Positions 1-7,188 of a stretch of DNA of 9,732 nt are shown here, piece after piece. Within the stretch, counting starts at the first letter, position 1, and every line of letters begins with the position of its first letter. The translations under genes and the position numbers were made by a program. Origin of the DNA: Fidelibacterota bacterium (lineage in GTDB: Bacteria; Fidelibacterota; Fidelibacteria; Fidelibacterales; Fidelibacteraceae); contig JAOZRH010000074.1 of the NCBI GenBank assembly GCA_029931905.1, forward strand, positions 1 to 9,732, in the 5' to 3' direction. The notes below the pieces were generated by a model that did not search any database, was not told the DNA's origin, and saw only the letters and a program-made list of their open reading frames with translations.

Positions 1-146
1 CATATACTCACCATTACTTTATCTGTCGGTAATCTGAATAAATTGTAAATCATATACATAGAGAATTATTCTATATTTCGCTACCTCTCCCCTTCAAAGA
101 ATTTGAAAAACAAATAAATTCAAAATAATTATTGTATATTTAGTTT

Positions 147-191
147 GAGTATTATGGAGTACATTAACCGCCTAACCACATTGGAATACTC
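147..191. repeat. Inverted repeat, 7-bp arms, in the left intergenic region
   Basis: Arms GAGTATT (147-153) and AATACTC (185-191) are perfect reverse complements around a 31-base loop. The loop contains a short direct repeat, TAACC-GCC-TAACC (165-177). No T-tract follows, so it does not look like an intrinsic terminator. It could be a structured element, a protein site, or chance in AT-rich DNA. Confidence 0.3.
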
Positions 192-214
192 GTTATAAAT
201 TTCCACATTTTTTT

Positions 215-243
215 TCTGTGGTCTTTGTGTTCCTTGTGGTTAA
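215..243. repeat. Short 9-base-periodic repeat relic (CACAAAGAN type)
   Basis: Read on the minus strand, the segment gives three adjacent 9-base units beginning CACA: CACAAGGAA, CACAAAGAC and CACAGAAAA, preceded by TTAAC. Similar strings of the form ACCACAAAGAACACAAAGA are, from general recall, scattered through intergenic DNA of many bacterial genomes. It lies just upstream of the predicted promoter of the first gene. The periodicity is seen directly; membership in an interspersed family is inferred. Confidence 0.45.
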
Positions 244-270
244 TCTTAATAAAAAAATTCAAAATACTTT

Positions 271-299
271 TTGTCTCCTAACAATAATTAAGTTATATT
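271..299 (+). promoter_or_regulatory. Predicted sigma70-type promoter for rnhA-uvrB
   Basis: TTGTCT at 271-276 is separated by exactly 17 bases from TATATT at 294-299, which are good -35 and -10 matches at ideal spacing. Transcription would begin near 306 and leave a leader of about 19 bases before the ATG at 325. In AT-rich DNA such matches occur by chance, and a Bacteroidota sigma factor would prefer a different consensus. Confidence 0.4.
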
Positions 300-324
300 A
301 TCGCAACAAAAAGAGACAAATATT

Positions 325-1020
325 ATGCCATTATATAAAAAAGAAACAAATCAAAAAGCGAAAGAGTTTACAAAAACATTAAACAACAATGGCTTAAATT
401 CAAAAATAGATTTGGATTCATTTAGAGATTATTTAGTAAAATTGGTAGTTTTTTATGAAGAAAAATTATTAGGAAAAGTTAGTATTTATTACAGTCCAAA
501 AAAAGATTCATACAAATTAGTTACAAATGAAGTTAAAGCAGAAAATTTTAAAAAAGAGATTGAAAAACTTTGGAAAGGTGAAAAAAAAATAGTGAAAAAA
601 GAAAATCACGAACCAAATATTCCACACATTTACATTGATGGGTCGTTTTTTAATGATACAATTTCTTACGCAATGGTTGTTATAAAAAATAATAAAATAA
701 TATGTGAAGAGTCAGGAAAATTAGATAAAAAATACAATAAACATCGTCAAATTGGTGGCGAATTAATGGCTTCAAAATCCGCAATTGAATGGTGTAAAAG
801 AAATAATATTGAAAAAGCAATTATTTATTATGATTATATTGGAATTGAAAAATGGGCAAATAATAAATGGAAAACAAATACTCCATTCACAGAAGCTTAT
901 AAAAATTATATGAGCAAAATAGAAGTCAAAATAAAATGGATAAAAATAAAAAGTCATTCAGGCGATAAATGGAATGACTATGTTGATCAATTAGCAAAAG
1001 ATGAAATATTAAAAAAATAA
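325..1020 (+). CDS. rnhA: Ribonuclease HI with unrecognised N-terminal domain
   Basis: This 231-residue protein should cleave the RNA strand of RNA-DNA hybrids in the cytoplasm, removing R-loops and primers. The RNase H fold occupies about residues 100-228. The acidic catalytic set is visible as D105 in YIDGS, E146 in GGELMA, D170 in YYDY and D221 in DYVDQLA. H211 lies ten residues before D221, the same spacing as H124-D134 in Escherichia coli RNase HI. Residues 1-90 are an extra lysine-rich domain with a beta-rich centre around LGKVSIYYSPKK. It is not the usual viroplasmin-like hybrid-binding domain as far as I can tell, and I cannot name it. The protein is therefore longer than the classic 150-160-residue enzyme. 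There is no strong Shine-Dalgarno site. Only 4 bases separate it from uvrB, so the two are probably co-transcribed. Confidence 0.88.
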   Translation: MPLYKKETNQKAKEFTKTLNNNGLNSKIDLDSFRDYLVKLVVFYEEKLLGKVSIYYSPKKDSYKLVTNEVKAENFKKEIEKLWKGEKKIVKKENHEPNIPHIYIDGSFFNDTISYAMVVIKNNKIICEESGKLDKKYNKHRQIGGELMASKSAIEWCKRNNIEKAIIYYDYIGIEKWANNKWKTNTPFTEAYKNYMSKIEVKIKWIKIKSHSGDKWNDYVDQLAKDEILKK

Positions 1021-1024
1021 TTTA

Positions 1025-3031
1025 ATGTCAAAATTTAAAGTAGTTTCAAATTTTCAACCAACTGGCGATCAACCACAAGCAATAAAATCGCTTACAGAAG
1101 GATTAAACAATAATATTCCTTTCCAAACTTTGCTTGGAATCACTGGTAGTGGCAAAACATATACAATGGCAAAAGTGATTGAAAATATTCAAAAACCAAC
1201 TTTAATTTTAACTCACAATAAGACATTGGCAGCACAATTATATGGCGAATTCAAATCATTTTTTCCCAATAATTCTGTAAATTATTTTGTTAGTTATTAT
1301 GATTATTATCAGCCAGAAGCATATATGCCCATATCAGATACATATATTGAAAAAGATTCAGATATCAATGAAGAAATAGAAAAACTTCGTCTAAAAGCGA
1401 CAAGTTCTCTATTGGCAAGAAAAGATGTAATTATTATCGCTTCGGTTTCGTGTATTTTTGGATTGGGTTCACCAGAAGATTATAAAGAACAAATAATTGT
1501 CTTAAAAAAAGGGAAAGAATATTTAAGAAAAAATTTATTTAAAGATTTTATTTCCATTCACTACCTAAGAAATGATATAAGTTTTACAAGAGGAAATTTC
1601 AGAGTTAGAGGAAATTCAGTAGAAATTTTTCCTGCATATGCTGAAAATGCTATCCGTTTAGAATTTTGGGGCGACGAACTTGATAATATTTCCGAAATTA
1701 ATCCATTAACCGGTGATGTAATTGAAACATTAGATTATACTGCTATTTATCCTGCAAGACATTTCATCACAAACAAAGAAAAATTAGAAAAATCAATAAA
1801 AAATATTCTCTCAGAAATGAAAGAACGAGCAAACGAATTAAGAAAAGTAGATAAGCTTATAGAAGCTCAGCGAATTGAGCAACGAGTAAATTACGATATG
1901 GAAATGATAAGAGAAATTGGTTATTGTTCCGGAATTGAAAATTATAGCCGTCATTTGACATTTAGAAAATCCGGTGAACGACCTTTCACTTTATTCAATT
2001 ATTTTCCAGACGATTTTATGGTATTTATTGATGAATCACATGCGACAATTCCACAAACAAGAGCAATGTATAATGGTGACAGAGCAAGAAAAAGTGTTCT
2101 AATTGAATATGGATTTAGATTAAAAAGTGCTTTTGATAATCGTCCATTAAAATTTGAAGAATTTGAGAATACAATAAAAAATACCGTTTTTGTTTCGGCA
2201 ACTCCTACTGATTATGAATTGGAAAAATCTGAAGGTGTGATTGTAGAACAATTAATTCGACCTACAGGATTATTAGATCCAAAAATAATTCACAGACCGT
2301 CAGATAATCAAATTGATGATTTATTGGAAGAAATTCGTATCCGTATAAAAAAGAAAGAACGAGTATTAGTAACAACTTTAACGAAAAAAATGGCAGAAGA
2401 TTTATCGGATTATTTGAAAAACCTTCAAATAAAAGTTCATCATTTACATTCTGAAATAAATACAATTGAAAGAATTGCAATATTGCGAGATCTTCGTTTG
2501 GGAATTTACGATGTGATTGTTGGAATTAATTTACTTCGTGAAGGATTGGATTTACCGGAAGTTTCATTAGTTGCAATTTTAGATGCAGACAAAGAGGGAT
2601 TTTTACGGTCTGAACGATCGTTATTCCAAGTATCTGGCAGAGCATCTCGTAATGTTAACGGCAAAGTAATATTTTATGGAAACAAAACAACTAAATCAAT
2701 GCAAGCTGTAATGACTGAAACAATTCGTAGAAGAAAAATGCAACAGGAACATAATAAAAAACATAATATTGAGCCAAAAACAATATATAAATCATTAGAA
2801 GAAATTAAAAATATAACCTCAGTAGCAGATTTTAATGAAAAGTATTCCACAAAAGAAAAGGAAAAGGAAAAATACACTAAAGAATACAAACATAAATCCA
2901 AATTAGAGATTATTAATTTAATTGATGAATTGACAATTGAGATGAAAAATAATGCTAAACAATTGAAATTTGAAACAGCGGCAAAGATTAGAGATAAAAT
3001 CAAATTATTGAACAAACAATTAAAAAAATAA
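1025..3031 (+). CDS. uvrB: Excinuclease ABC subunit B (UvrB)
   Basis: UvrB is the damage-verifying helicase-like subunit of nucleotide excision repair. It is loaded by UvrA and recruits UvrC for incision. The 668-residue length is standard. Walker A (GITGSGKT) is at residues 38-45 and the damage-probing beta-hairpin (YYDYYQPEAY) at 91-100. The DESH box is at 336-339, VSATP at 390-394, and helicase motif V around GINLLREGLDLPEVSL at 500-515. Motif VI reads QVSGRASRN at 535-543, against the commoner QTIGRAARN, but the Q, G, R and R are kept. The C-terminal UVR motif that contacts UvrC is at about 627-662. The ATG lies 4 bases after the RNase H stop with no Shine-Dalgarno site, suggesting translation coupled to the upstream gene. 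All features look intact. Confidence 0.97.
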   Translation: MSKFKVVSNFQPTGDQPQAIKSLTEGLNNNIPFQTLLGITGSGKTYTMAKVIENIQKPTLILTHNKTLAAQLYGEFKSFFPNNSVNYFVSYYDYYQPEAYMPISDTYIEKDSDINEEIEKLRLKATSSLLARKDVIIIASVSCIFGLGSPEDYKEQIIVLKKGKEYLRKNLFKDFISIHYLRNDISFTRGNFRVRGNSVEIFPAYAENAIRLEFWGDELDNISEINPLTGDVIETLDYTAIYPARHFITNKEKLEKSIKNILSEMKERANELRKVDKLIEAQRIEQRVNYDMEMIREIGYCSGIENYSRHLTFRKSGERPFTLFNYFPDDFMVFIDESHATIPQTRAMYNGDRARKSVLIEYGFRLKSAFDNRPLKFEEFENTIKNTVFVSATPTDYELEKSEGVIVEQLIRPTGLLDPKIIHRPSDNQIDDLLEEIRIRIKKKERVLVTTLTKKMAEDLSDYLKNLQIKVHHLHSEINTIERIAILRDLRLGIYDVIVGINLLREGLDLPEVSLVAILDADKEGFLRSERSLFQVSGRASRNVNGKVIFYGNKTTKSMQAVMTETIRRRKMQQEHNKKHNIEPKTIYKSLEEIKNITSVADFNEKYSTKEKEKEKYTKEYKHKSKLEIINLIDELTIEMKNNAKQLKFETAAKIRDKIKLLNKQLKK

Positions 3032-3044
3032 TTTTTATTAATTG
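3017..3044 (+). terminator. AT-only hairpin at the end of uvrB (possible weak terminator)
   Basis: Arms CAATTAA (3017-3023) and TTAATTG (3038-3044) are complementary. After one mismatch, an inner A-run pairs with a T-run. The hairpin overlaps the uvrB stop codon. It has almost no G or C and no clean trailing T-tract, so it would be a weak terminator at best. Confidence 0.25.
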
Positions 3045-3107
3045 TTATTGCATTTTAATAGATAATTATTTATTTTACTATTGAGATGAACGGATATTAA
3101 ACATATT

Positions 3108-3113
3108 AGGAGG
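3108..3113 (+). promoter_or_regulatory. Strong Shine-Dalgarno site of the orphan gene
   Basis: A full AGGAGG sits 5 bases before the ATG at 3119. It fixes that start and is the strongest ribosome binding site in the window, where most genes have none that is obvious. This suggests efficient translation of the following gene. Confidence 0.8.
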
Positions 3114-3118
3114 AAATA

Positions 3119-3631
3119 ATGAAAAATTTTTTAACATCAGTATTAGTAGTGGCAATTTTTGCGGCATTAAGTGCAATGTATTGGTATCAAACACAATTTG
3201 ATGCAAGAATGACTGACATGAACAATAGAGCTGGCTCAATCGAACAAAATTATGAAGCATTTACAAAAAAACTTCATGTTTTAGATATGAAATTTATTGG
3301 AAGAGCAAAACATGTAAAAACAAATAAAGACGGTATTGCAACATTAAATGAAAATTTAGATGCTTTTAAAGATACACACGCTGAAGATTTATTTACAATC
3401 AATACAAAAATCGATTCACTTGGTGGAATTGTTGATGCTAACAATAGTAATGCAACCGCACAAATTGAAGCATTAAAAACAACAATACAAAATTTAAGAA
3501 CTACTGTTAGTCAAAATAACATTTCGACAACAACGAAAGTTCAAAAAATTATTAGAGATATGAAAGATGTTGAAAAAAGATTAGATAAAATTGAGTTACT
3601 AAATAGTGACGGCAAAAAGAAAAAGAGATAA
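3119..3631 (+). CDS. Membrane-anchored coiled-coil protein of unknown function
   Basis: I do not recognise this 170-residue protein. Residues 4-23 form a single hydrophobic helix (FLTSVLVVAIFAALSAMYWY) with no obvious signal-peptidase or lipobox site, so it is probably an uncleaved membrane anchor. From about residue 30 to 160 the sequence is charged, polar and helical, with spaced hydrophobic positions suggesting coiled coil. The best stretches are 113-131 and 140-161. It ends in a basic tail, KKKKR. Alanine and threonine are more frequent than in neighbouring proteins. The gene has its own strong Shine-Dalgarno site and lies 87 bases after uvrB, so it need not belong to that unit. It converges on the transporter gene with only 9 bases between the stop codons. 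The coding call is secure because of the start signals and composition, but no function can be assigned. Confidence 0.82.
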   Translation: MKNFLTSVLVVAIFAALSAMYWYQTQFDARMTDMNNRAGSIEQNYEAFTKKLHVLDMKFIGRAKHVKTNKDGIATLNENLDAFKDTHAEDLFTINTKIDSLGGIVDANNSNATAQIEALKTTIQNLRTTVSQNNISTTTKVQKIIRDMKDVEKRLDKIELLNSDGKKKKR

Positions 3632-3640
3632 TATCTTAAT

Positions 3641-4528
3641 TTAATATTTTTTATTTTTACAAATTAATTGTAAAATAATACCAGAAACTATTAATAACAA
3701 GCCGATTATGGTTGAGTTATTGATAGTTTCTTTTAGTATAAAAGAAATTATTAACAATGAAATAAATGGTGTTAAATAAATTACATTATTAACTAATCTT
3801 GTAGATGATGAAGATTTCAATGCAATTAGCCAAATATAAAATGTAATACTCATTTCAAATAATCCAATATAAAAAGCAGGAATTAAATCATTAATTGTTG
3901 GAAATGCAATTTGATGAAAAAATATATTTGTAATTAGTGCATAAATGCTACCAAAGAAAAAAATTAAAAACAGTGTAATACTCATATCATATTTTAATTC
4001 TTTATTAATGAACCAATAAATTGTCCAAATAAATACACTCAAAAAAGCAAATAAAATCCCTTTAATATTAAAATTAACTATATTATTAAAATTTCCACCG
4101 CTTATTACAGTATAAGCACCAATAAAACTAATGAAAATCGCCAAAAATTGTAATATCGACAGCTTCTCTTTTTTTAGTATTACACTTAATAATACGATTG
4201 CGATTGGCCAAGTAAAATTAATTGCTTGAGCTATCTGAGCTGGTAAAAGATCATATGCTAAAAACAATATACTATAATAACCAAACGGTACTAATAAACC
4301 TAAAATTGCAAATAGTAAATAATCTTTTATTTTCAGATATTTAAAACTGCTAATTTGTTGTTTAATAATAACTATAATAAATAAAATTATTGTGGAAAAT
4401 ATTGTAGAATACAACATTAATTCAAATGGTTGTAGATTTCTTAATGCAATTTTAAAAGCTGTTGCTACAGTTGACCAAAGCAATACTGCAATTCCTGCGA
4501 AAATTAATGATTTTTTATTTTCCATCAT
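3641..4528 (-). CDS. EamA/DMT-superfamily transporter, 10 TM
   Basis: This is a 295-residue integral inner-membrane protein of the drug/metabolite transporter superfamily. It consists of two EamA repeats, at about residues 6-140 and 155-290, each with five predicted hydrophobic helices. The opening segment, with LLWSTVATAFKIAL near residues 16-29, is characteristic. So are the repeat endings: the helix pair around the KKEKLSILQF loop (119-128) and its counterpart around the LKETINNSTIIG loop (265-276). Members export or import small molecules such as amino acids or nucleotides, and the substrate cannot be read from the sequence. Two adjacent ATG codons (4526-4528 and 4523-4525) could start it. 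An AGAGG lies 11 bases before the first, so the first is preferred. It is transcribed alone, divergent from ligA across 93 bases. Confidence 0.9.
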   Translation of the reverse strand: MMENKKSLIFAGIAVLLWSTVATAFKIALRNLQPFELMLYSTIFSTIILFIIVIIKQQISSFKYLKIKDYLLFAILGLLVPFGYYSILFLAYDLLPAQIAQAINFTWPIAIVLLSVILKKEKLSILQFLAIFISFIGAYTVISGGNFNNIVNFNIKGILFAFLSVFIWTIYWFINKELKYDMSITLFLIFFFGSIYALITNIFFHQIAFPTINDLIPAFYIGLFEMSITFYIWLIALKSSSSTRLVNNVIYLTPFISLLIISFILKETINNSTIIGLLLIVSGIILQLICKNKKY

Positions 4529-4584
4529 TTGATAATATTCCTCTGTAATATTTTATTGTTTTTCCTTTTTAAATATAACAAAAT

Positions 4585-4590
4585 ATTATA
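4585..4590 (-). promoter_or_regulatory. Candidate -10 box for the transporter gene
   Basis: The minus strand reads a perfect TATAAT here, about 57 bases before the start codon, within the 93-base gap shared with divergent ligA. The best -35 at a 16-base spacing is only TCATCA (4607-4612). The call therefore rests on the -10 box alone and could be chance in such AT-rich sequence. Confidence 0.22.
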
Positions 4591-4621
4591 TTTTTAGATA
4601 ATAAAATGATGAGATAATTAA

Positions 4622-6385
4622 ATGAAAGATATCGAACAACATATAATAAAATTGAAAAATGATTTAAATTTTCATAACTATCGTTACTATATATTAAATG
4701 AACCAATAATATCAGATTATAATTATGATGAAATGTTTCGAACTTTGGAATCTTTAGAAAAAAAATATCCTCAATACAAAACAATTGACTCCCCCACTCA
4801 AAGAGTTGGTGCAACTATACTTGATTCTTTCAAACCTCTTGAACACCGTACAGCAATGTTAAGTTTATCTAATGCAAAAAATCAAACCGAAATCATTAAT
4901 TTTTATCATAGGATTTTAAAATCATTAAATACTGATAATGTTGAATTTGTCGGCGAAACAAAATTAGATGGACTTGGAGTTGAATTAATTTACGAAAATG
5001 GAATTTTTACGGCAGGTGCCACTCGTGGAGATGGATTTGTTGGTGAAAATATTACTCAAAATTTAAGAACTATTCGTCAAATTCCATTGAAATTATTGGG
5101 AAATAATATTCCAAAAATATTAGAAGTTCGAGGTGAGGTAATAATCTCAAATGAAAATTTTCAAAAATTGAATGACAATCGTGAAAAAAACGATAAACCA
5201 CTCTTTGCAAATCCGCGTAATGCTTCCGCTGGTTCATTAAGACAATTGGACCCAAAAATTACAGAAAAACGACCTTTAGAAATTTTTATATATGCGTTTG
5301 GTGAAATAAGCGAAAATAATTTTAAAAATCATTGGATGTTTTTGGAACAATTGAAAAAATGGGGATTCCCCACTAATCCATATAATAAAATTCTAAAAAA
5401 TGAAAACGAAATGATAAAATACTTCAATGATATGGAAAATAAAAGAAACACGCTTCCATATGATATTGATGGAGTTGTATTTAAAGTTAATTCTCTTAAC
5501 CTTCAAAAGAAATTAGGTACAAGAACTCGCAATCCTCGTTGGGCAATTGCAGGTAAATTCAAACCTAAACAGGAAATCACACAAATCATTAGCATTGATG
5601 AACAAGTCGGCAGAACGGGAATAATTACACCAGTTGCCAATCTAAAACCTGTAAAAATAAGTGGAGCTACTATTAGTCGTGTAACACTTCATAATCAAGA
5701 TGAAATTGACCGTAAAGATATTCGAGTGAATGATTTTGTTGTTGTTGAAAGAGCTGGCGATGTTATTCCAAAAGTGATAAAGGTAATAAAAGAAAAACGA
5801 CTAAAAGATGCAAAATCATATCATTTACCACAAAATTGTCCTGTCTGCCACTCACCCGCTATCAAAATTGAAAATGGAGCTTTATTAAAATGTTCAAATA
5901 TTTCATGTCCCGCTCAACTAAGAAAAAGTATAGAACATTTTGTTTCAAAAAAAGCGATGAATATTGCTGGAGCTGAAGCAACAATGAGTTTACTTGTGAA
6001 AGCAAATCTTATCTCAAATGTAGCTGATTTATATGAACTGCGAGAATATGATTTAATATATTTAGAAAGATTTGGAAAAAAATCTGCTCACAATCTAATT
6101 ACTTCAATTAATAAATCAAAAAATGTTTCACTTCCAAAATTAATATATGCTTTGGGAATTCCTAATGTAGGTGAATATACTAGCAAATTATTAGCAAAAA
6201 AATATGGAAATTTAACTTCACTATTATCAGCAAAAAAAGATGAATTAATTGAAATAGACGATATTGGACCAATTGTTGCAGAAAGTATCGTAACATTTGT
6301 TCAAGAGGAGAAAAACATTAAAGTTATTCAAAAATTGATAGAAAATAATGTAAATCCTATTTATAAGAACAAAAATAATGAATGA
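4622..6385 (+). CDS. ligA: NAD-dependent DNA ligase, BRCT domain cut off
   Basis: LigA seals nicks in duplex DNA using NAD+, in replication and repair. The 587-residue product keeps most of the enzyme. The NAD-binding Ia domain is at 1-65 (YRYYILNEP, SDYNYDE), adenylation Lys114 is in KLDG, and EVRGEV is at 168-173. DGVVFKV is at 283-289 and the KFK motif at 312-314. An OB fold begins at VGRTGIITPV (329-338), a four-cysteine zinc finger uses C406, C409, C424 and C429, and a helix-hairpin-helix region spans about 445-560. Translation stops at TGA (6383-6385). The ancestral frame runs on to 6619, giving 665 codons, the normal LigA length. The first hairpin region reads NIAGAEAT where GLG is expected, so it appears one residue short. 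The truncated protein may still work, since adenylation and OB parts are whole, but decay is also possible. The ATG has no clear Shine-Dalgarno site. Confidence 0.9.
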   Translation: MKDIEQHIIKLKNDLNFHNYRYYILNEPIISDYNYDEMFRTLESLEKKYPQYKTIDSPTQRVGATILDSFKPLEHRTAMLSLSNAKNQTEIINFYHRILKSLNTDNVEFVGETKLDGLGVELIYENGIFTAGATRGDGFVGENITQNLRTIRQIPLKLLGNNIPKILEVRGEVIISNENFQKLNDNREKNDKPLFANPRNASAGSLRQLDPKITEKRPLEIFIYAFGEISENNFKNHWMFLEQLKKWGFPTNPYNKILKNENEMIKYFNDMENKRNTLPYDIDGVVFKVNSLNLQKKLGTRTRNPRWAIAGKFKPKQEITQIISIDEQVGRTGIITPVANLKPVKISGATISRVTLHNQDEIDRKDIRVNDFVVVERAGDVIPKVIKVIKEKRLKDAKSYHLPQNCPVCHSPAIKIENGALLKCSNISCPAQLRKSIEHFVSKKAMNIAGAEATMSLLVKANLISNVADLYELREYDLIYLERFGKKSAHNLITSINKSKNVSLPKLIYALGIPNVGEYTSKLLAKKYGNLTSLLSAKKDELIEIDDIGPIVAESIVTFVQEEKNIKVIQKLIENNVNPIYKNKNNE

Positions 6386-6619
6386 GAAACTTTTATTAAT
6401 AAAACATTTGTGATTACCGGAACTTAAGAAAAATATAGTCGTGATGAAGCGAAATCAATAATTGAAAATGTCGGTGGAAAAGTTACTGGTACAGTTAGTA
6501 AAAAAACCGATTATCTTATTGCTGGTGAAAAAAGTGGTTCAAAATTAGCAAAAGCAAAAAATCTAAATATTAAAATTTTAAATGAAAATGAATTTATTAA
6601 AATGTTGATAAACAAATAA
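6386..6619 (+). pseudogene. ligA: BRCT-domain remnant of ligA, behind two in-frame stops
   Basis: After the ligA TGA the same frame reads ETFINKTFVITGT, then TAA at 6425-6427. It then runs 63 open codons (EKYSRDEAKSIIENVGGKV, TDYLIAGEKSGSKLAKA and on to FIKMLINK) before a TAA at 6617-6619. This is a well preserved LigA-type BRCT domain, in which TGTL normally stands where TGT-stop occurs here. The second stop is thus explained by a single TTA-to-TAA change. There is no frameshift. No ATG lies early enough in frame to restart translation of the domain, and the ATGs near 6379-6382 lead into other frames that close quickly. The remnant is therefore probably untranslated unless both stops are read through or are sequence errors. 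Confidence 0.88.
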
Positions 6620-6624
6620 TTACT

Positions 6625-7188
6625 ATGTTTTTAAATTCTAAAATTGTTGTTTATGACGATATTGGAAAAGTACATTATATCTCAAGTAATCGTGTTAAAC
6701 GAATAAATATAAAAATACAATTATTCAAAGGAGTAATTGTAAAGGTTCCTATTTACAATTCATTTAAAAAGGCAGAATATTTTGTTTTAAGTAAGAAATT
6801 GTGGATTATTAAGGGGCTTAAATTAATTAAAAAAAAGGAAATATTATCCGAATTTCAACATAAAAACAATCCAATTACAGATGAAAAAATTTATAATAAA
6901 ATAATAAAACGAACTTACGAATTAGCCGATAAATACAATTTTGAATTTGGTAAACTTACTATTAGAAACCAAAAAACTCGTTGGGGAAGTTGTTCAAATA
7001 AAAACAATATTAATCTAAATAAAAAGTTAGTTCACCTTCCAGACAATTTAATTGATTATGTAATTTTACACGAATTAACTCATACAATAGAAAAAAATCA
7101 CAGTCCAAAATTCTGGAAAAAATTAGATTATTATGTAAAAAACTCAAAAATGGTAAATAAAAAATTAAACCAATATCCAATTATCTAA
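6625..7188 (+). CDS. YgjP-like zinc metallopeptidase (DUF45/PF01863)
   Basis: This 187-residue protein belongs to the YgjP-like metallopeptidase family. The zinc motif HELTH is at residues 149-153, with E150 as the expected catalytic base. A further histidine, H159 in NHSPKFW, is the probable third ligand. The family signature TRWGSCSNKNNINLN is at 118-132, and the N-terminal part (residues 1-75) has the usual beta-rich arrangement ending in LWIIKGLKLIKK. It is somewhat shorter than the typical 220-240-residue members. No signal peptide is visible, so it is likely cytoplasmic. Substrates of the family are poorly known. It begins 5 bases after the end of the ligA remnant, so it may depend on transcription through ligA. 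It converges on the UPF0280 gene with only 8 bases between the stops. Confidence 0.88.
   Translation: MFLNSKIVVYDDIGKVHYISSNRVKRINIKIQLFKGVIVKVPIYNSFKKAEYFVLSKKLWIIKGLKLIKKKEILSEFQHKNNPITDEKIYNKIIKRTYELADKYNFEFGKLTIRNQKTRWGSCSNKNNINLNKKLVHLPDNLIDYVILHELTHTIEKNHSPKFWKKLDYYVKNSKMVNKKLNQYPII

Noticed and set aside
1..59. Open minus-strand frame from an ATG at 57-59 running off the left edge (19 codons, MYMIYNLFRLPTDKVMVSI)
   Set aside because: Too short to judge, no Shine-Dalgarno site at a useful distance, and no recognisable motif. A plus-strand frame ending at 46-48 is equally possible.
93..107. Hairpin TTCAAA-GAA-TTTGAA
   Set aside because: Only 6 bp, AT-rich, and no T-tract on either side suited to termination. 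Such hairpins are expected by chance here.
2674..3015. 113-codon minus-strand open frame inside uvrB
   Set aside because: A hydrophobic shadow of a strongly conserved gene in AT-rich DNA, with no independent coding signal.
3627..3655. Possible terminator between the orphan gene and the transporter (AATAT ... ATATT then T-run)
   Set aside because: The stem is only 5 bp of A/T, too weak to call despite the following Ts.
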